Origin: Plotosus lineatus
Lineage: Eukaryota; Chordata; Actinopteri; Siluriformes; Plotosidae
Assembly: GCA_024760905.1 (NCBI GenBank)
Contig: CM045729.1
Coordinates: 59,180,580 to 59,244,579, forward strand
DNA length: 64,000 nt
Direction of reading: 5' to 3'
Shown here one piece after another: positions 11,183-22,524 of this stretch. Within the stretch, counting starts at the first letter, position 1. The number at the start of each line of letters is the position of its first letter. The notes under the pieces were generated by a model. The model was given only the letters and a program-made list of their open reading frames with translations, searched no databases and was not told the DNA's origin. The position numbers and the translations under genes were made by a program.

Positions 11183-13080
11183 ATTTGGCAGTGTCTCTAT
11201 GGTATTAAAGGAAGGTTGGACAACAAAGTTCTTCTTAGAGTAGAGCTCTGAGCACTGGCCGACCCATCTTTTCATCTGCTTGGTTTGACGTTTATCATTT
11301 CTCCTGTTTAAGATTTCAAGACAGCTGTCTTGGTCTTTTGAGGGTTCAAATGCGTTTTTAATGCCTTTGTATATCCCTCTGATCTTGCCCGGTTCTACGT
11401 ACGTTTGTGCTGAGCTCAAGCTAGCATTCGTTGGCACATCATTTCTGGCAGATCTTGGCATTTGCAACATCTTCTCATAGGCAGTATGTTTATACACTAT
11501 GAGTGCTTTTCGCTTTGCTGGACTGGCAGGTGCTATCACCCTGGAATTTGCTGCAAACCAGTTATAGCTCTTGGAAACATTTTTACCAAAAATGGCGAGG
11601 GCAGTAGCTTCATACAAATCACATTTGTCAGCGGCAAGCTCTGCAGGTCCAGTGCAGGTCTGCATGGTGACTTCAAAGGATCTGGTAAACCCTCCAACTT
11701 TTTTCTGGTTACTGCATCTTGCAGATGTTTATTCATGGATTTCCCTGAGGCTTCAAGTAATGTTGCTTCTTTGGTTACAGCCTCATCTTGCAGCACACCA
11801 AAAATTGATCTGTGTCACAATCTGTACTGTGGAATGAATGTGCCACTAGAACATATTTACACCATGTTTGTCTCACTATTATCATGTTCAGCTGGTGGAC
11901 CTCAAAGCGTTGATCAAGGCTGTCTAAAGGAAACCTTGTGGTGGCGCTTTGTCTTGAAGAAGCAGTTGGTTATACAGAGGTCATGATAAGAGCAGAGCTC
12001 CAAGAGCCACTCTCCATTCTCATTCATCTTGCCAGATTCGAAGTGACCTAGACATGAGGGCCATGAGTCATGATGTGCACCCTCTCTAGCGTTGAAGCCA
12101 CCCCAAAGAATGCATTGCTCATGGTTGGGGATACACTTGATAGTTTCATTGAGTTTCTCATAGAACTTGTCCTTGGCTTCGGGTGATGAGGGAAGGGTGG
12201 GAACATATACACTGACAAGAGTCATGGGCACAGTGGAGGTGTTAAGATGGAGAGATGGTATTAGATGTGTTTCTTCATTACCTGGTTCTACCATTTTCAG
12301 AAGGGAATTTCTGACTGTGACTCCCACACCATGTTCTCTTTTGTCATCTGGGGCCTTCCCATACCAAGTGAATGTGTAATCCTGCAAGGTGGGTTTCCTC
12401 TAGGTTGGCAATATCCACATTTGGTCTGTTCAGCTCATCATTTATTATGGCTGTCCTATGAATATCAGAGATGTTTATAAGGTCCATGGACAGTCCAGTC
12501 ATCATAGTCTGAATGGTACATACTTCCAGTTTGGGAGTTACTCTCTTTTTCCTTTTTCTTTGTTGATTCCTTGGTGCAATGTTTACAATCCACTTTTTGG
12601 TGTTGATTCCCTATTCCTTCTGTACCCTGTGAAGCAGGTAGACTGTGGTGGAACGATACCTTATTGTCTGGGAGCTGCCCAGCTTGAGGCAGGCGCGAGC
12701 TGTTCTGTGAGATCCGAAAACCTCACCCGCCATTGAAAGTCACCCCTGGTGCTTCACTCCACACCAAGTCTTGATGCTCATAACCGTTAGACTGCAACTT
12801 CCTCTGTTTTGTCTACACTGTGAGGATTTGTACCCTATAGTTTCAGAGACAAGCTATTGCTCATGTAGCAGGTCTCCACTCTCTACCGAACTAATGTTTT
12901 CCATAGGAAGGGCAAAGGGCAATACATTCTGGCACCAGTATTGTGGCAGAAGTTTACAGACTGAAGTTGTGAACATTGGACTGCCTTCAGGACTCCCACT
13001 CTGGATTTTTCCTCAAGATTTACTCCTTAAGCCTTTCCTATAGGTAGATATAGCCACAAGGCAGTAGAGGTCTAATTTCA
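11183..13080 (-). mobile_element. zinc-finger LINE Z2, 5' half (split element)
   Basis: Minus strand. The open frame at 11914-12387 is an endonuclease segment: 'TFTWYGKAPDDKREHGVGVTV', 'LVSVYVPTLPSS', 'CILWGGFNAREG' (GDFN changed to GGFN), 'LCITNCFFKTK'. At about 11200-11665 follows the linker with 'RKALIVYKHT' and 'MKRWVGQCSELYSKKNFVVQ'. About 12480-13080 looks like 5' leader. The frame then meets the inserted LINE at 11182. Joined to 5300-7084 it makes one element of roughly 3.7 kb. Confidence 0.75.
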
Positions 13081-13113
13081 GAATTGTCCTTGGGTTAGTG
13101 TATGGCCAAAACT

Positions 13114-13116
<3 letters not shown>

Positions 13117-13150
<34 letters not shown>
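13117..13150. repeat. (TAA)n microsatellite
   Basis: Direct run of AAT/TAA units, followed by an inverted ATT run near 13157-13167. Confidence 0.9.
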
Positions 13151-13156
<6 letters not shown>

Positions 13157-13168
13157 TATTATTATTAT

Positions 13169-13480
13169 GGGCAGAATGGAGTTGCAGTGGTTAGCTCATC
13201 CGCCTCACAGCAAGAAGGCCTGGGTTAAATTCCTGAGCTTGGTTGTTTGTGTGTGGAGTTTACATGTCCTCTCTGTGCTTGAGTGGATTTCCTCTGGGTT
13301 TCCTCCTACAGTCCAAAAACATGCACAGAGGGTTAAATGGCTCTTCCAAATTACCCCAAGGTGTGAGTGTGAATGGTTGTGTGTGCTGGCCTGAGATGAC
13401 CTAATGCATCCCTAATTGCAACCCTGATTAGGATTACCTTAGAAAATGAATTAATGGCTTAGAAAAAGAAATGAATGGCT
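13169..13480 (+). mobile_element. V-SINE-like tRNA SINE (head B) with tail II
   Basis: Starts 'gggcagaatggagttgcagt' then 'ctcacagcaagaaggcctgg' and 'gtgtggagtttacatgtcct', the typical head and body of this family, and ends in the tail II block 'ctgattaggattacctta' with 'aatgaattaatgg'. Confidence 0.65.
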
Positions 13481-14769
13481 GAATAAATAATGATGATTAA
13501 TAACATTATGGCTTTTGGTCAATTTGTGGTTGAATGGCTTTCTCTCTGAGGTTGAACTACACTTGGAACTAGACTCCAATATCAACTTGATTACATGTTC
13601 CTTGTCAGCATCTAAGTGCAATTGCTGTATTTGCTCATTCAAAAAAAAATGAACCAGAATATGGTTCCAATTCAGTAGAGTTCAATATGGTTTAAAAGTA
13701 ATTGATAGCTTGAGTAGGACAATATACATGCTTGGTGATCATTTGTATCTTCAGTTTCTTGATTGGATCCAAAAGGATTTAAATGGCCATTGTAATACAG
13801 TTTTCCAGTTAGGCATATAGAAAACTGTGGTTGGGTAACACGTGTATTGAACAAATACATGTAGATGAGAAATATGAAAGATTAATTGATAAGGCAGTAC
13901 TCACTTTTAATGAATGAGTTCATTATTTCAGTATTGTGTGTAATATAATCTAAATTTTTGCAGCATCTAAAAAGAGAGTAATTGCTATGCAACAGACTAT
14001 AATTCCTAAGCAAGTCAGCTGGAAAAAAAAAGTCAGTGCATAGTGACCTCCTCCTTATGCCATTTGTCATTGACCTACCATTACCATAGGTGAAATCTAA
14101 TGCATCTGGTGGTGTCACAACCACCTCTTTCCCTCCTCTTTATCAATTCTCCACTAGCTCTCTGCACTCCACTTGTCCAGCCTGTGACATTTGTGTCATT
14201 TTCTGCAGCTGTTGCTAATAACTGAGGTCACACACCTCACTGAGAAAGTCTAGACCCTGACATTTTCTCCACTTGCTGAAATATCCAATCTCTGCGTTTT
14301 CAGTAACATGCATGAAACCGCCTACATTATTAAGCAGCCACTTTCCTTTTGTTCGAAACATAACACTGACAGAAACTTATTTTCAATAAAAGAAGGGTTT
14401 GCTTTAAAAAACAAAACTACAGAGATTAAGGCAAAAGGAATGGGGATGGTGAAACAGTAGGAAAAAAATCATAATGATTATACAATCATTCAACTAATTG
14501 ATTAAGCAAAAAAATGGCATGACTAGAAATGAGAAACTTTTTTTTTCTAAGTACGTTATATTCGTGTTGATTCGGGCAGAGTATTCAATGTAATGATTTA
14601 ACTTTGTTGTAGTGTTACGACCTTCGGAAGCCAAGAGATAACATGCAGTACATCACTCTTCCCATTTCTCAAATTTTGGTCAGAGAAATTTCTAGCAGTA
14701 GTTTTATTAACCACTTGGGGAAAGAGCCATGTACAACATAGCAAACAAAATAGTAAACAAAGAACCATT
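13481..14769. other. unrecognised AT-rich DNA
   Basis: About 1.3 kb with short frames only (for example 13882-14124 minus and the start of 14598-14915 minus). No family similarity or structure was seen. Confidence 0.5.
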
Positions 14770-15026
14770 CTGTCTGTCTTCCTTTCGGCTTTTTCCCTTT
14801 TACTCGGGAGTCGCCACAGCGAATCATCTTGATTCGCACATTTTGATTTGGCAGAGGTTTTTACGTCGGATGCCCTTCCTGTCACAACCCTTTTTAGCAA
14901 GGGACAGAAACACACTGACGACTTTGCAGCCTACTCTTTACGAAAGTCAGCAATGGTTCTTTGACATGCCTCTCACCATAGAGAGACATGGCCCACCTTT
15001 GATAACCCAGTTAGCTGCACTGGGGG
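14770..15026 (-). mobile_element. tRNA SINE, head A with RTE tail, 5'-truncated
   Basis: The minus-strand copy ends (plus-strand left side) in 'ctgtctgtcttcctttcgg' and 'gggagtcgccacagcgaatc', the RTE-like tail, followed by the RTE-leader-like block with 'gtcggatgcccttcctgtca'. It stops at 'ttagctgcactggggg', so most of the tRNA head is missing. A possible short target repeat 'agtaaacaaa' is seen on both sides (about 14752 and 15028). Confidence 0.75.
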
Positions 15027-16443
15027 AGTAAACAAACTCATAAACTGTCCTTAAAAAAACAAACAAAAAGACAACCTCACTCTTAGTCAAAAATAGGAAA
15101 AAAACAGACCACAGAACTTAAAGTGCTTCTCCATTCTACTTCTACCGCTACGACTTAAATTAGATATGAAAGGGAAATCACAAAGGCAACACTACAGAGT
15201 ACAGTATACACAATAGCGCACACATTAGCTGACCAGCCTCTCCAGGTAAGAAATGGGAGGAGTTTGAGAAAGAGGGGCAGTTGGTCTCCAGCAACAGCTG
15301 CTTTATAATAATTAGAGCCCATCAGCTGACAGCAATGGAACACAACAGTTGCATGACATAATGGACTCCTGTTCAGCTCAATGACGTAGAAGAAAAACTG
15401 GACTGCACGCTCTGCATACATTATGCATGCCGTCGTGGTCAATAGGCTCTGACTTCTGGTTAGGGCAAAAAGCATGGTAAACATACACACCTCGAAATGG
15501 AAAACGATGAAATAAATCTAAATACTTAGGATGTTTTGGATCCCTAGAGACATGAATATAATCTAAACATTTGCAGCATGCCCAGGAAGGTTTGGAAGAT
15601 ACATCGACACATAGCAGGAGGTACAGACCTTAATAATATTCCTCATGCAAACATGTCAACTGCCACGCCCACCTATCTTGTATTAGTATTATGTAGCAGG
15701 GATTTCAATTGATATATTCCACGAATTACAAGGACTTTTTTGGACACTTTTTGTAACAAAACGAGACTATACATTTATAACCCCAAACACTTACAGTTAA
15801 GCTACACATGTAATATTATATCAGATAAATGAGCAGTAGCAACATGATACATTTTTTATTGATTACAGATACAGTATACACAATAACAGACCAGTTGCAT
15901 ACATGGTGTTATGTTAACAATTAACTCATTTAAGATATAGGTACAAGTTCACCTGGGATATTGATGCACAACGGCCGAACATCTGTACAATACATGCACA
16001 TGCCATCTCAGTACCAGTTTAGGGGAGAACACAACTGGTCTCCTTACAAGAAGTAAGATATCTTCTACCTGCAAGAAATCTTCTTTGTGACTGCACGCAC
16101 TACCTATCCAACAATATATTCTAAAGCCAATCTGACACTAGTATGCATTTTAAATCCTCAATGGCACTCATTCATGTGTACCATGGCGGAATGATTTTGT
16201 GTTTATTTCATCTTTCAGTCAAACAGTTTGTGCAAGAGAGGAATAAGCTTTGCTCATAGCTTGCTCATTCGTACCATTGAGGATGTTCCGCGAACTTCCA
16301 CTCGATTCCTCACCATTGCTTGCTGGGGTGCTCCAAGTTCCTCAACGTCACTCAATGGGCAGACAAGTTTGCTCCACATCATGCTAAAAAGGTGACCGCG
16401 CTTCCATTTTATGACACTCCTTGTCACGCCTCACAAGTGTGTG

Positions 16444-16445
<2 letters not shown>
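15027..16445. other. unrecognised DNA
   Basis: No gene or repeat recognised. A minus-strand frame at 15155-15490 (111 codons) has hydrophobic stretches but no recognisable motif. The words 'aatggcactcat' and 'ttccgcgaa' near 16160-16290 have weak echoes near 18690-18750, on the other side of the Tc1 element. Confidence 0.45.

Positions 16446-16520
<75 letters not shown>
16446..16520. repeat. (TA)n microsatellite, left of Tc1
   Basis: About 37 TA units, directly abutting the left end of the Tc1 element. Confidence 0.95.
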
Positions 16521-16523
<3 letters not shown>

Positions 16524-17926
16524 TCCTTCTCAAAAAATTAGCATATTGAGTTTATTATTTTCTGTAATGTACTGATATAAATTAAACTTTCATATATTTT
16601 AGATTCATTGCACACCAACTGAAATATTTCAGGTCTTTTATTGTTTTGATACTGATGATTTTGGCATACAGCTCATGAAAACCCAAAATTCCTATCTCAA
16701 AAAATTAGCATATTTTATCTGACCAATAAGAAAGAAATACAAAAAAGTCAACCTTCAAATAATTATGTTCAGTTATGCACTCAATACTTTGTCGGGAATC
16801 CTTTTGCAGAAATGACTGCTTCAATGCAGCGTGGCATGGAGGCAATCAGCCTGTGGCACTGCGGAGGTGTTACGGAGGCCCAGGATGCTTCGATAGCGGC
16901 CTTATGCTCATCCACAGTGTTGGGTCTGGTGTCTCTCAACTTTCTCTTCACAATATCCCACAGATTCTCTATGGGGTTCAGGTCAGGAGAGTTGGCAGGC
17001 CAATTGAGCACAGTAATACCATGGTCAGTAAACCATTTACCAGTGGTTTTGGCACTGTGAGCAGGTGCCAGGTCGTGCTGAAAAATGAAATCTTCATCTC
17101 CATAAAGCTTTTCAGCAGATGGAAGCATGAATTGCTCCAAAATCTCCTGATAGCTAGCTGCATTGACCCTGCCCTTGATAAAACACAATGGACCAACACC
17201 AGCAGCTGACGTGGCACCCCCAGACCATCACTGACTGTGGGTACTTGACACTGGACTTCAGGCATTTTGGCATTTCCTTCTCCCCAGTCTTCCTCCAGAC
17301 TCTGACAACTTGATTTCTGAATGACATGCAAAATTTGCTTTCATCCGAAAAAAGTAGTTTGGATTGAGCAACAGTCCAGTGCTGTTTCTCTGTAGCCCAG
17401 GTCGGGCGCTTCTGCCGCTGTTTCTGGTTCAAAAGTGGCTTGACCTGGGGAATGGGGCACCTGTAGCCCATTTCCTTCACATGCCTGTGCACGGTGGCTC
17501 TGGATGTTTCTACTCCAGACTCAGTCCACTGCTTCCACAGGTCCCTCAAAGTCTGGAATCGGCCCTTCTTTCACTTTTTCCTTCCCACAGATGTCCCACT
17601 GAGGTGCCTTGATACAGCACTCTGGGAACAGCCTATTCGCTCAGAGATTTCTTTCTGTGTCTTACCCTCTTGCTTGAGGGTGTCAATGATGGCCTTCGGG
17701 ACAGCAGTCAGGTTGGCAGTCTTACCCATGATTGCGGTTTTGAGTAATGAACCAGGCTGGGAGTTTTTAAAAGCCTCAGAAATCTTTTGCAGGTGTTTAG
17801 AGTTAATTGGTTGATTTAGATGATTAGGTTAATAGCTCGTTTAGAGTACCTTTTCATGATATGCTAATTTTTTGAGATAGGAATTTTGGGTTTTCATGAG
17901 CTGTATGCCAAAATCATCAGTATTAA

Positions 17927-17932
<6 letters not shown>
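16521..17932 (-). mobile_element. Tc1-type DNA transposon missing its right outer terminal repeat
   Basis: The left end has 'gtccttctcaaaaaattag' and, further in, 'tctcaaaaaattagcatatt'. The internal inverted repeat pairs about 16641-16717 with about 17863-17930 (both carry 'ctcatgaaaacccaaaattc' or its complement). The right arm stops at 'attaaaacaat' and runs straight into (AT)n, so roughly the outer 120 bp found on the left has no partner on the right. Because Tc1 elements target TA, insertion in a TA tract is natural. Confidence 0.9.
16781..17729 (-). pseudogene. Tc1 transposase, nearly intact
   Basis: About 316 codons from ATG 17729 to the stop near 16781, close to the usual 340. The N-terminus has a helix-turn-helix region ('KTQKEISERIGCSQSAVSRH') followed by 'SRATVHRHVKEMGY'. 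All three catalytic residues of the DDE core are visible: 'LFSDESKF', 'FQHDLAPAHS' and 'SPDLNPIENLW'. Two lesions inactivate it: an in-frame TGA after 'VGRKK' near 17572, and one extra base in a C run at 17216-17221 (antisense GGGGG) that shifts the frame after 'SVMVWG'. Otherwise it looks young. Confidence 0.9.

Positions 17933-18005
<73 letters not shown>
17931..18005. repeat. (TA)n microsatellite, right of Tc1
   Basis: About 37 TA units replacing the right terminal repeat of the Tc1 element; much the same length as the left tract. Confidence 0.95.
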
Positions 18006-18008
<3 letters not shown>

Positions 18009-18052
18009 GGTAGCTGGATTCATCCACCATTCATTCTTGTAGTCGTCAAGAT

Positions 18053-18335
18053 GATGAACTCTAGAGATGCCGAGAAAATGGCATTAAATCAACAAAGTGT
18101 CTTTCTTGCAGGTGCTGCTGCATTACTACTAATCGAATACTATGACATTTGACATATGTAATCAGCTAGAACCTACACCTGATACTACCAGCAAATCAAC
18201 TAGATTAAAGAAAAGAAGAGCCAGAACAGTGTGGGTGAGGGAATGGTTGACCAGGAGGCAGCAGTTTGGCCATTATGACTGACTGGTTAACCGTTTGTGC
18301 ATGGTGTTCAGGAATACAGTGGTTTGAGTGCTCAC
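18053..18335 (+). pseudogene. PIF/Harbinger nuclease N-terminal fragment
   Basis: Plus-strand reading gives 'MNSRDAEKMALNQQSV' at about 18053-18100 and 'RARTVWVREWLTRRQQFGHY' near 18210-18280. This resembles the N-terminal part of HARBI1-like PIF/Harbinger transposases in fish (VW..WL.RR..FGHYD). It ends in stops after 'HYD' and no catalytic DDE part is found downstream. The match is from memory of the family. Confidence 0.55.
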
Positions 18336-18985
18336 CCAAACTTAAAGGTGAGCAGTTTAAAGTAGACTATGATTACCTTTGAGGAAACAGTGAGAAACAG
18401 TTCTGTCCACAACTCTCTCCCTGGTCTGCCAACATTTAATGTTGGACAATGTGTAGTGTATAAGAGGAAACATTGAGCAGTCAATGAACACCATGGAGGA
18501 CACAAGAGCACCATTTGAGGATACAGGTTTAACGTTGCGCGGCATTGAATTCCCGTGACGTGGTCGGCATTCACACGTGCCCTCACTGTTTCCTCACAGT
18601 TTCCTTATAGTTTGCGGAAAGGTATGCAAAAGAGTTCGTGACAAAATTAATGAACATGTTTCATTTTTTGGGTCGGCAATGACCCTCAATGGCACTCATC
18701 TCGCTCATAGTTTCCACATTGTTCCCATGATGGCACTCACAATTCCCGCGAAGGTACTCACTTTGGCGTACTGTGGAGTACTATGAATGCGTACTCGTGT
18801 CAGGCTGGCATTAGATTCCCTCATCAAATGCACTTAGCCCAGGTCTGGTAACACTGTATGTATGATCACAGAGAGCTGAATCAAAAGAGATTGCAGGCAC
18901 AACCATATAAGCCCCAGTATCAACAACATTCAATAAGGATGTTGTGTCCTGTGCTACACATTTTAATATTATATACAATTTACAA
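18336..18985. other. unrecognised DNA
   Basis: No confident feature. Scattered 'aatggcactcat' and 'attcccgcgaa' words are the only internal structure noticed. Confidence 0.4.
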
Positions 18986-18989
18986 TATA

Positions 18990-19410
18990 CAATCTACAAT
19001 TTAATAGAACCAGTGAAAGATACATCAGCATGACTAAGCAGGGATCTGAAAGCACTGGAGAACCGCAAAGCTGATGGATTGTTATTCCACCCACCATGTT
19101 GTCGCACAGCAGAGAAAAAAGTTCCGAACGACCCTGAGATAACTTGTATGTCAATAAATAGCTCTGTACAGGGTTTTCACCCATTAACAATTCCTTCATC
19201 CATTTGAGGATACTCTCAATGTTACACAAGAAACCAATGACACCCATATTTCTCTTACCAAGACACACCTTTCTACCAAACATATCCATCATACTCGGTA
19301 ACAGTGACTTTGCATGCATTAAAAACTTTGACTGAAGCAGGTTTAGCACCTGCTGGGAAATCCCAGGCTTCGCTGATATGCTACTTACCCATCTGGAATG
19401 CAACATAAGA
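18990..19410 (-). pseudogene. P-element/THAP9-like transposase fragment
   Basis: Minus strand. One frame reads 'NMGVIGFLCNIESILKWM' and 'SYLLTYKLSQ' (about 19140-19260). After a frameshift, the next frame reads 'FFSAVRQHGGWNNNPSALRF' and 'SLLSHADVSFTGSIK' (about 19010-19140). 'LLTYKLSQ...LFF...GGWNNNP' is the conserved block of P-element and THAP9-type transposases. Only this C-terminal part is recognised and it is frameshifted, so it is a dead relic. Confidence 0.65.
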
Positions 19411-20805
19411 ACTAAATGTGAATTGTATTATCCAACAAGAGGCCTCGGGACCAGGTCCCTTATCTGGGCAAGCTGATGCAGGATTAACGATGAAATAAAA
19501 TACTAGAATTATTAAGCATTAGGTGCACTGAAAAAAAACAGAGACATTTGAAGTAGCATCGCACAAAAAAACCCTCTGAGAATTCATAAAGAATATTTTA
19601 ATATATGATACATAAACATCTGTGGGTTTTTTTTTTTTTTTTTGGAATTCAATTACTATGACAGGTGGCACCACTAGATGAACTTATTTTATCGAGGGGC
19701 CCGATGTAACTTCACGCACATAATATAAAAACATTTCCTGTGGTAATTTTTAAGAAGATGAAAATGCTAAGGTCAACAGATGGACACTGCCAACCCTCAT
19801 CCATATGTTGCTATAAATTGTTTATATATTTTAATTATAACTCTTAACACAAAATGTTGCTGTACTGACACATATAGTTCGGTTTTACAAAGTGGAGACC
19901 AAGTAACTTACTCATGAACCTTGTTGAAAGGCACTTCCAATGATATATGGCTGGCGACATACTGACAGTCAGAGTATTTCTCTGAAAGCAAGAACATTAA
20001 CTAATAACATTAACAAAAAGTCAAGGTAAACATGGCGTATCTATTTCAAACAGTACGCGAATGAATTCAAAACCAAACATCAACTACCAAAGTACCAGAA
20101 AAATACTATTACCTGATACCAGACAGTATTTCTACCATTTCTTTTCTTACTTCCATTCAAACAATGAAACAAAGAACATCATAAAACACTAGACTGTCAT
20201 TACCTATCTGGAGTTACATCTGACCAGCTAACATTTGAAAAAAGTGATACAAATAATATAAAATAGTATTTAAAAAGGAAAAAAAATAAGGTACATTATA
20301 TAAAATTGTTGCTCAAACAGTAAAAGAGTAATTCAGGGAGGATTCAAAGAATCATTTACACACCTGAAATTGTAATACAGAGTTTAACCATACTGTCAGT
20401 CAATCTGGGTGCGGTGCCAGAATTCTGGCCTCGGCGGCAGCCATAACACCTTGTCATGGCTGTATATGAAGGGCAAAAAATCCACAGTAGAGGCCCAAAA
20501 TTATTTATGCAGGGTTCTTTTATTAAGACACTGTCTCTAGCTAGCTCGCCGTTGACGCTAAAGAGTTCATCCGCCCTTTGATAGGTCTTGTTTTTATTCC
20601 TACTGGGTTGCTAGCCACCCTCCTGATCAAATGTGGAATCTGGTGGGGGAGCCAGTTTAGTTGCCGACCATTCGACCATGCAACAGGTTGTTCTGGCTTA
20701 CATTTTATGCAGTGATTTAAATTTCTGTTATTAACTCAAGATGTTTACATGGAAAAAATGCAGCTTGGAGGAAGTATAAATGCACAGTCTTGGATCAAGA
20801 TTATG
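19411..20805. other. unrecognised DNA
   Basis: AT-rich, with a poly(T) at about 19627-19642. May include more of the P-element relic or its introns, but nothing can be shown. Confidence 0.4.
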
Positions 20806-21816
20806 AGAAAAGCATCATCGTTTTCTACTTAATCCAGGGTCAGGTCAGAGGTAAGCAGCTGAAGCGGTGAGGTCTCCCCAGCCATTATCTCCAGCTACCT
20901 TCCAGGGGGACACTGAGGCATTCCCAGACCAGCTAAGAGACTTAGTCCCTCCAGTGTGTTCTGGGTCAACCCCGAGGTTTCTTTTCTTTTGGACATGCAC
21001 GAAGCACTACACCACCCAGATGGTCGAGCCACCTCAGTTGGCTTCTCTCAGTGCAGAGGAGCACCAGTTCTATTCCAAGCTCTTCCTAGATGGCTGAGCT
21101 TCTCACCCAAGGATGGAAGCTCAGCCACTTGCATCCACGATATTGTTCTTTCGGTCACTACCCAAAGCTCATGACCATAGGTGAGAGCAGAGATTGCACA
21201 GATCCGCCTGTCGATTTCCCACTCCATCCTTCCCTCACTCGTGAACAAGACAATGAGATAAACTCCTCCATTAGTGGCAGGACCTCATTCCAGACCCAGA
21301 GGGTTTCGCATTTCGCGCTTTTCTAGCTCAGAATCAAGACCAGGGAATTGGAGGTGCTGATTCCTATCCTGGCCACTTTGCATTCAGCTGCGACTTGTTC
21401 CAATGAGAACTGGATGTCCTGGCTTGATGAAGCCAAAATGTCAAGATCATCTGCAAAGAGCAGAGACAAGATCCTGGCCACCAAATCAGAACCCCCCCTC
21501 AACACTTCAGTTGTGCCTAGAAATTATCTTTATAAAAATTATTAACAGAATCAATAACAAAGAACAGTCTTTGTGGACACCAACCCTCACCATAAAATAA
21601 TTCGACCTCTTGTTACCAATGTGAACCAAGCGCTTGCTGCTCTGGTGGAGAGATCTAACAGCCTGTAGCAACAGGTCCGATACACCGTACTCCCGTAAAA
21701 CACCCTACAAAATAACCTGAGGGACATGGTCGAATGCCTTCTCTTAATCCACAAAACGCACGTAGCCAGAATGGGCAAATTCTGATTCCCCATCCAGGGC
21801 AAGCTCACTTTAAATA
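20806..21816 (-). mobile_element. LINE family P, 3' part, minus strand
   Basis: Minus-strand 'LLFADDLDILASSSQDIQFS' at about 21395-21465 (frame 21323-21505) is the reverse-transcriptase active site. Downstream are 'EGRMEWEIDRRI' near 21200, 'TYGHELWVVTE' near 21150, and the 3' end 'ctggattaagtagaaaacga' near 20820. Internal deletions and stops are frequent. Same family as the copies at 0.6 and 28.6-34.2 kb. Confidence 0.75.
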
Positions 21817-22216
21817 AAATAACAGAGTATATAATTCAAAAATCAGTGAAGATATGACAACTACTTCAAAGTCCTTCTGAAGACATGAAAACCATCCATA
21901 ATAACAAGACCAAGCCAGAACAGGGAATCAGTGAAAAGCAGATTTGGTAAAAAGTAACCAGAAGCAGAAGGTGGAGTGTCATGGCAGGAGAAGCTTGAAA
22001 TCAAGGTATTATCAATTGCACTGACAGAAAATTAAACTTGGGATTTGACAACAGTTCATGAAGAAAACAGTGTTTTGTTCGTTATTATGGGGGTTTGAGG
22101 AGGTGCTGTGGTTTTACATTTTTCATGTACAATTTGCAAACGTGAGTACATATTGCATGATAATCCATTTATTAACTCAAAAATATCTCAAAAATAAAAA
22201 AATCAGGCTTTCCAAA
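21817..22216. other. unrecognised DNA left of the Tigger element
   Basis: AT-rich with no recognised structure. Confidence 0.45.
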
Positions 22217-22524
22217 TACAGTGGAGCCTCGGAATGTGAACGTTCTAGAGTCTGAACAAACGGGAATCCGAACAAAAAATCAGTGATTTTTTCCGTCCTA
22301 AAAACCAAACAAAAACTGGAAGTCGAACTCGAGAAACGCGTGAGAAAAAAACAAGACAGAGAGGGAAGAAAAGTGCTCAACTTCCGGAGACTTCGGTCTC
22401 TATTGACTCTGCTTGCCTACTGTGTGCGTGTGGATCTGCTTGCTCCTGTTGTACAAAGTACACTAGTGCATACCGTGTTTTTTTTTTTTACTCTATTAGA
22501 TTATAATTAATAAAGATAATAAAC

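Noticed and set aside
10916..11665. Single 249-codon minus frame as one protein
   Set aside because: It spans the boundary of two oppositely oriented LINEs; only the part above 11182 is real LINE Z2 linker, the rest is antisense to Z1.
15155..15490. 111-codon minus frame with hydrophobic segments as a membrane protein exon
   Set aside because: No recognisable motif and no supporting signals; length is within chance expectation.
16320..16523. Frames ending in Ile-Tyr repeats here, at 17841-18152 and at 39534-39818
   Set aside because: Translations of (TA)n tracts.
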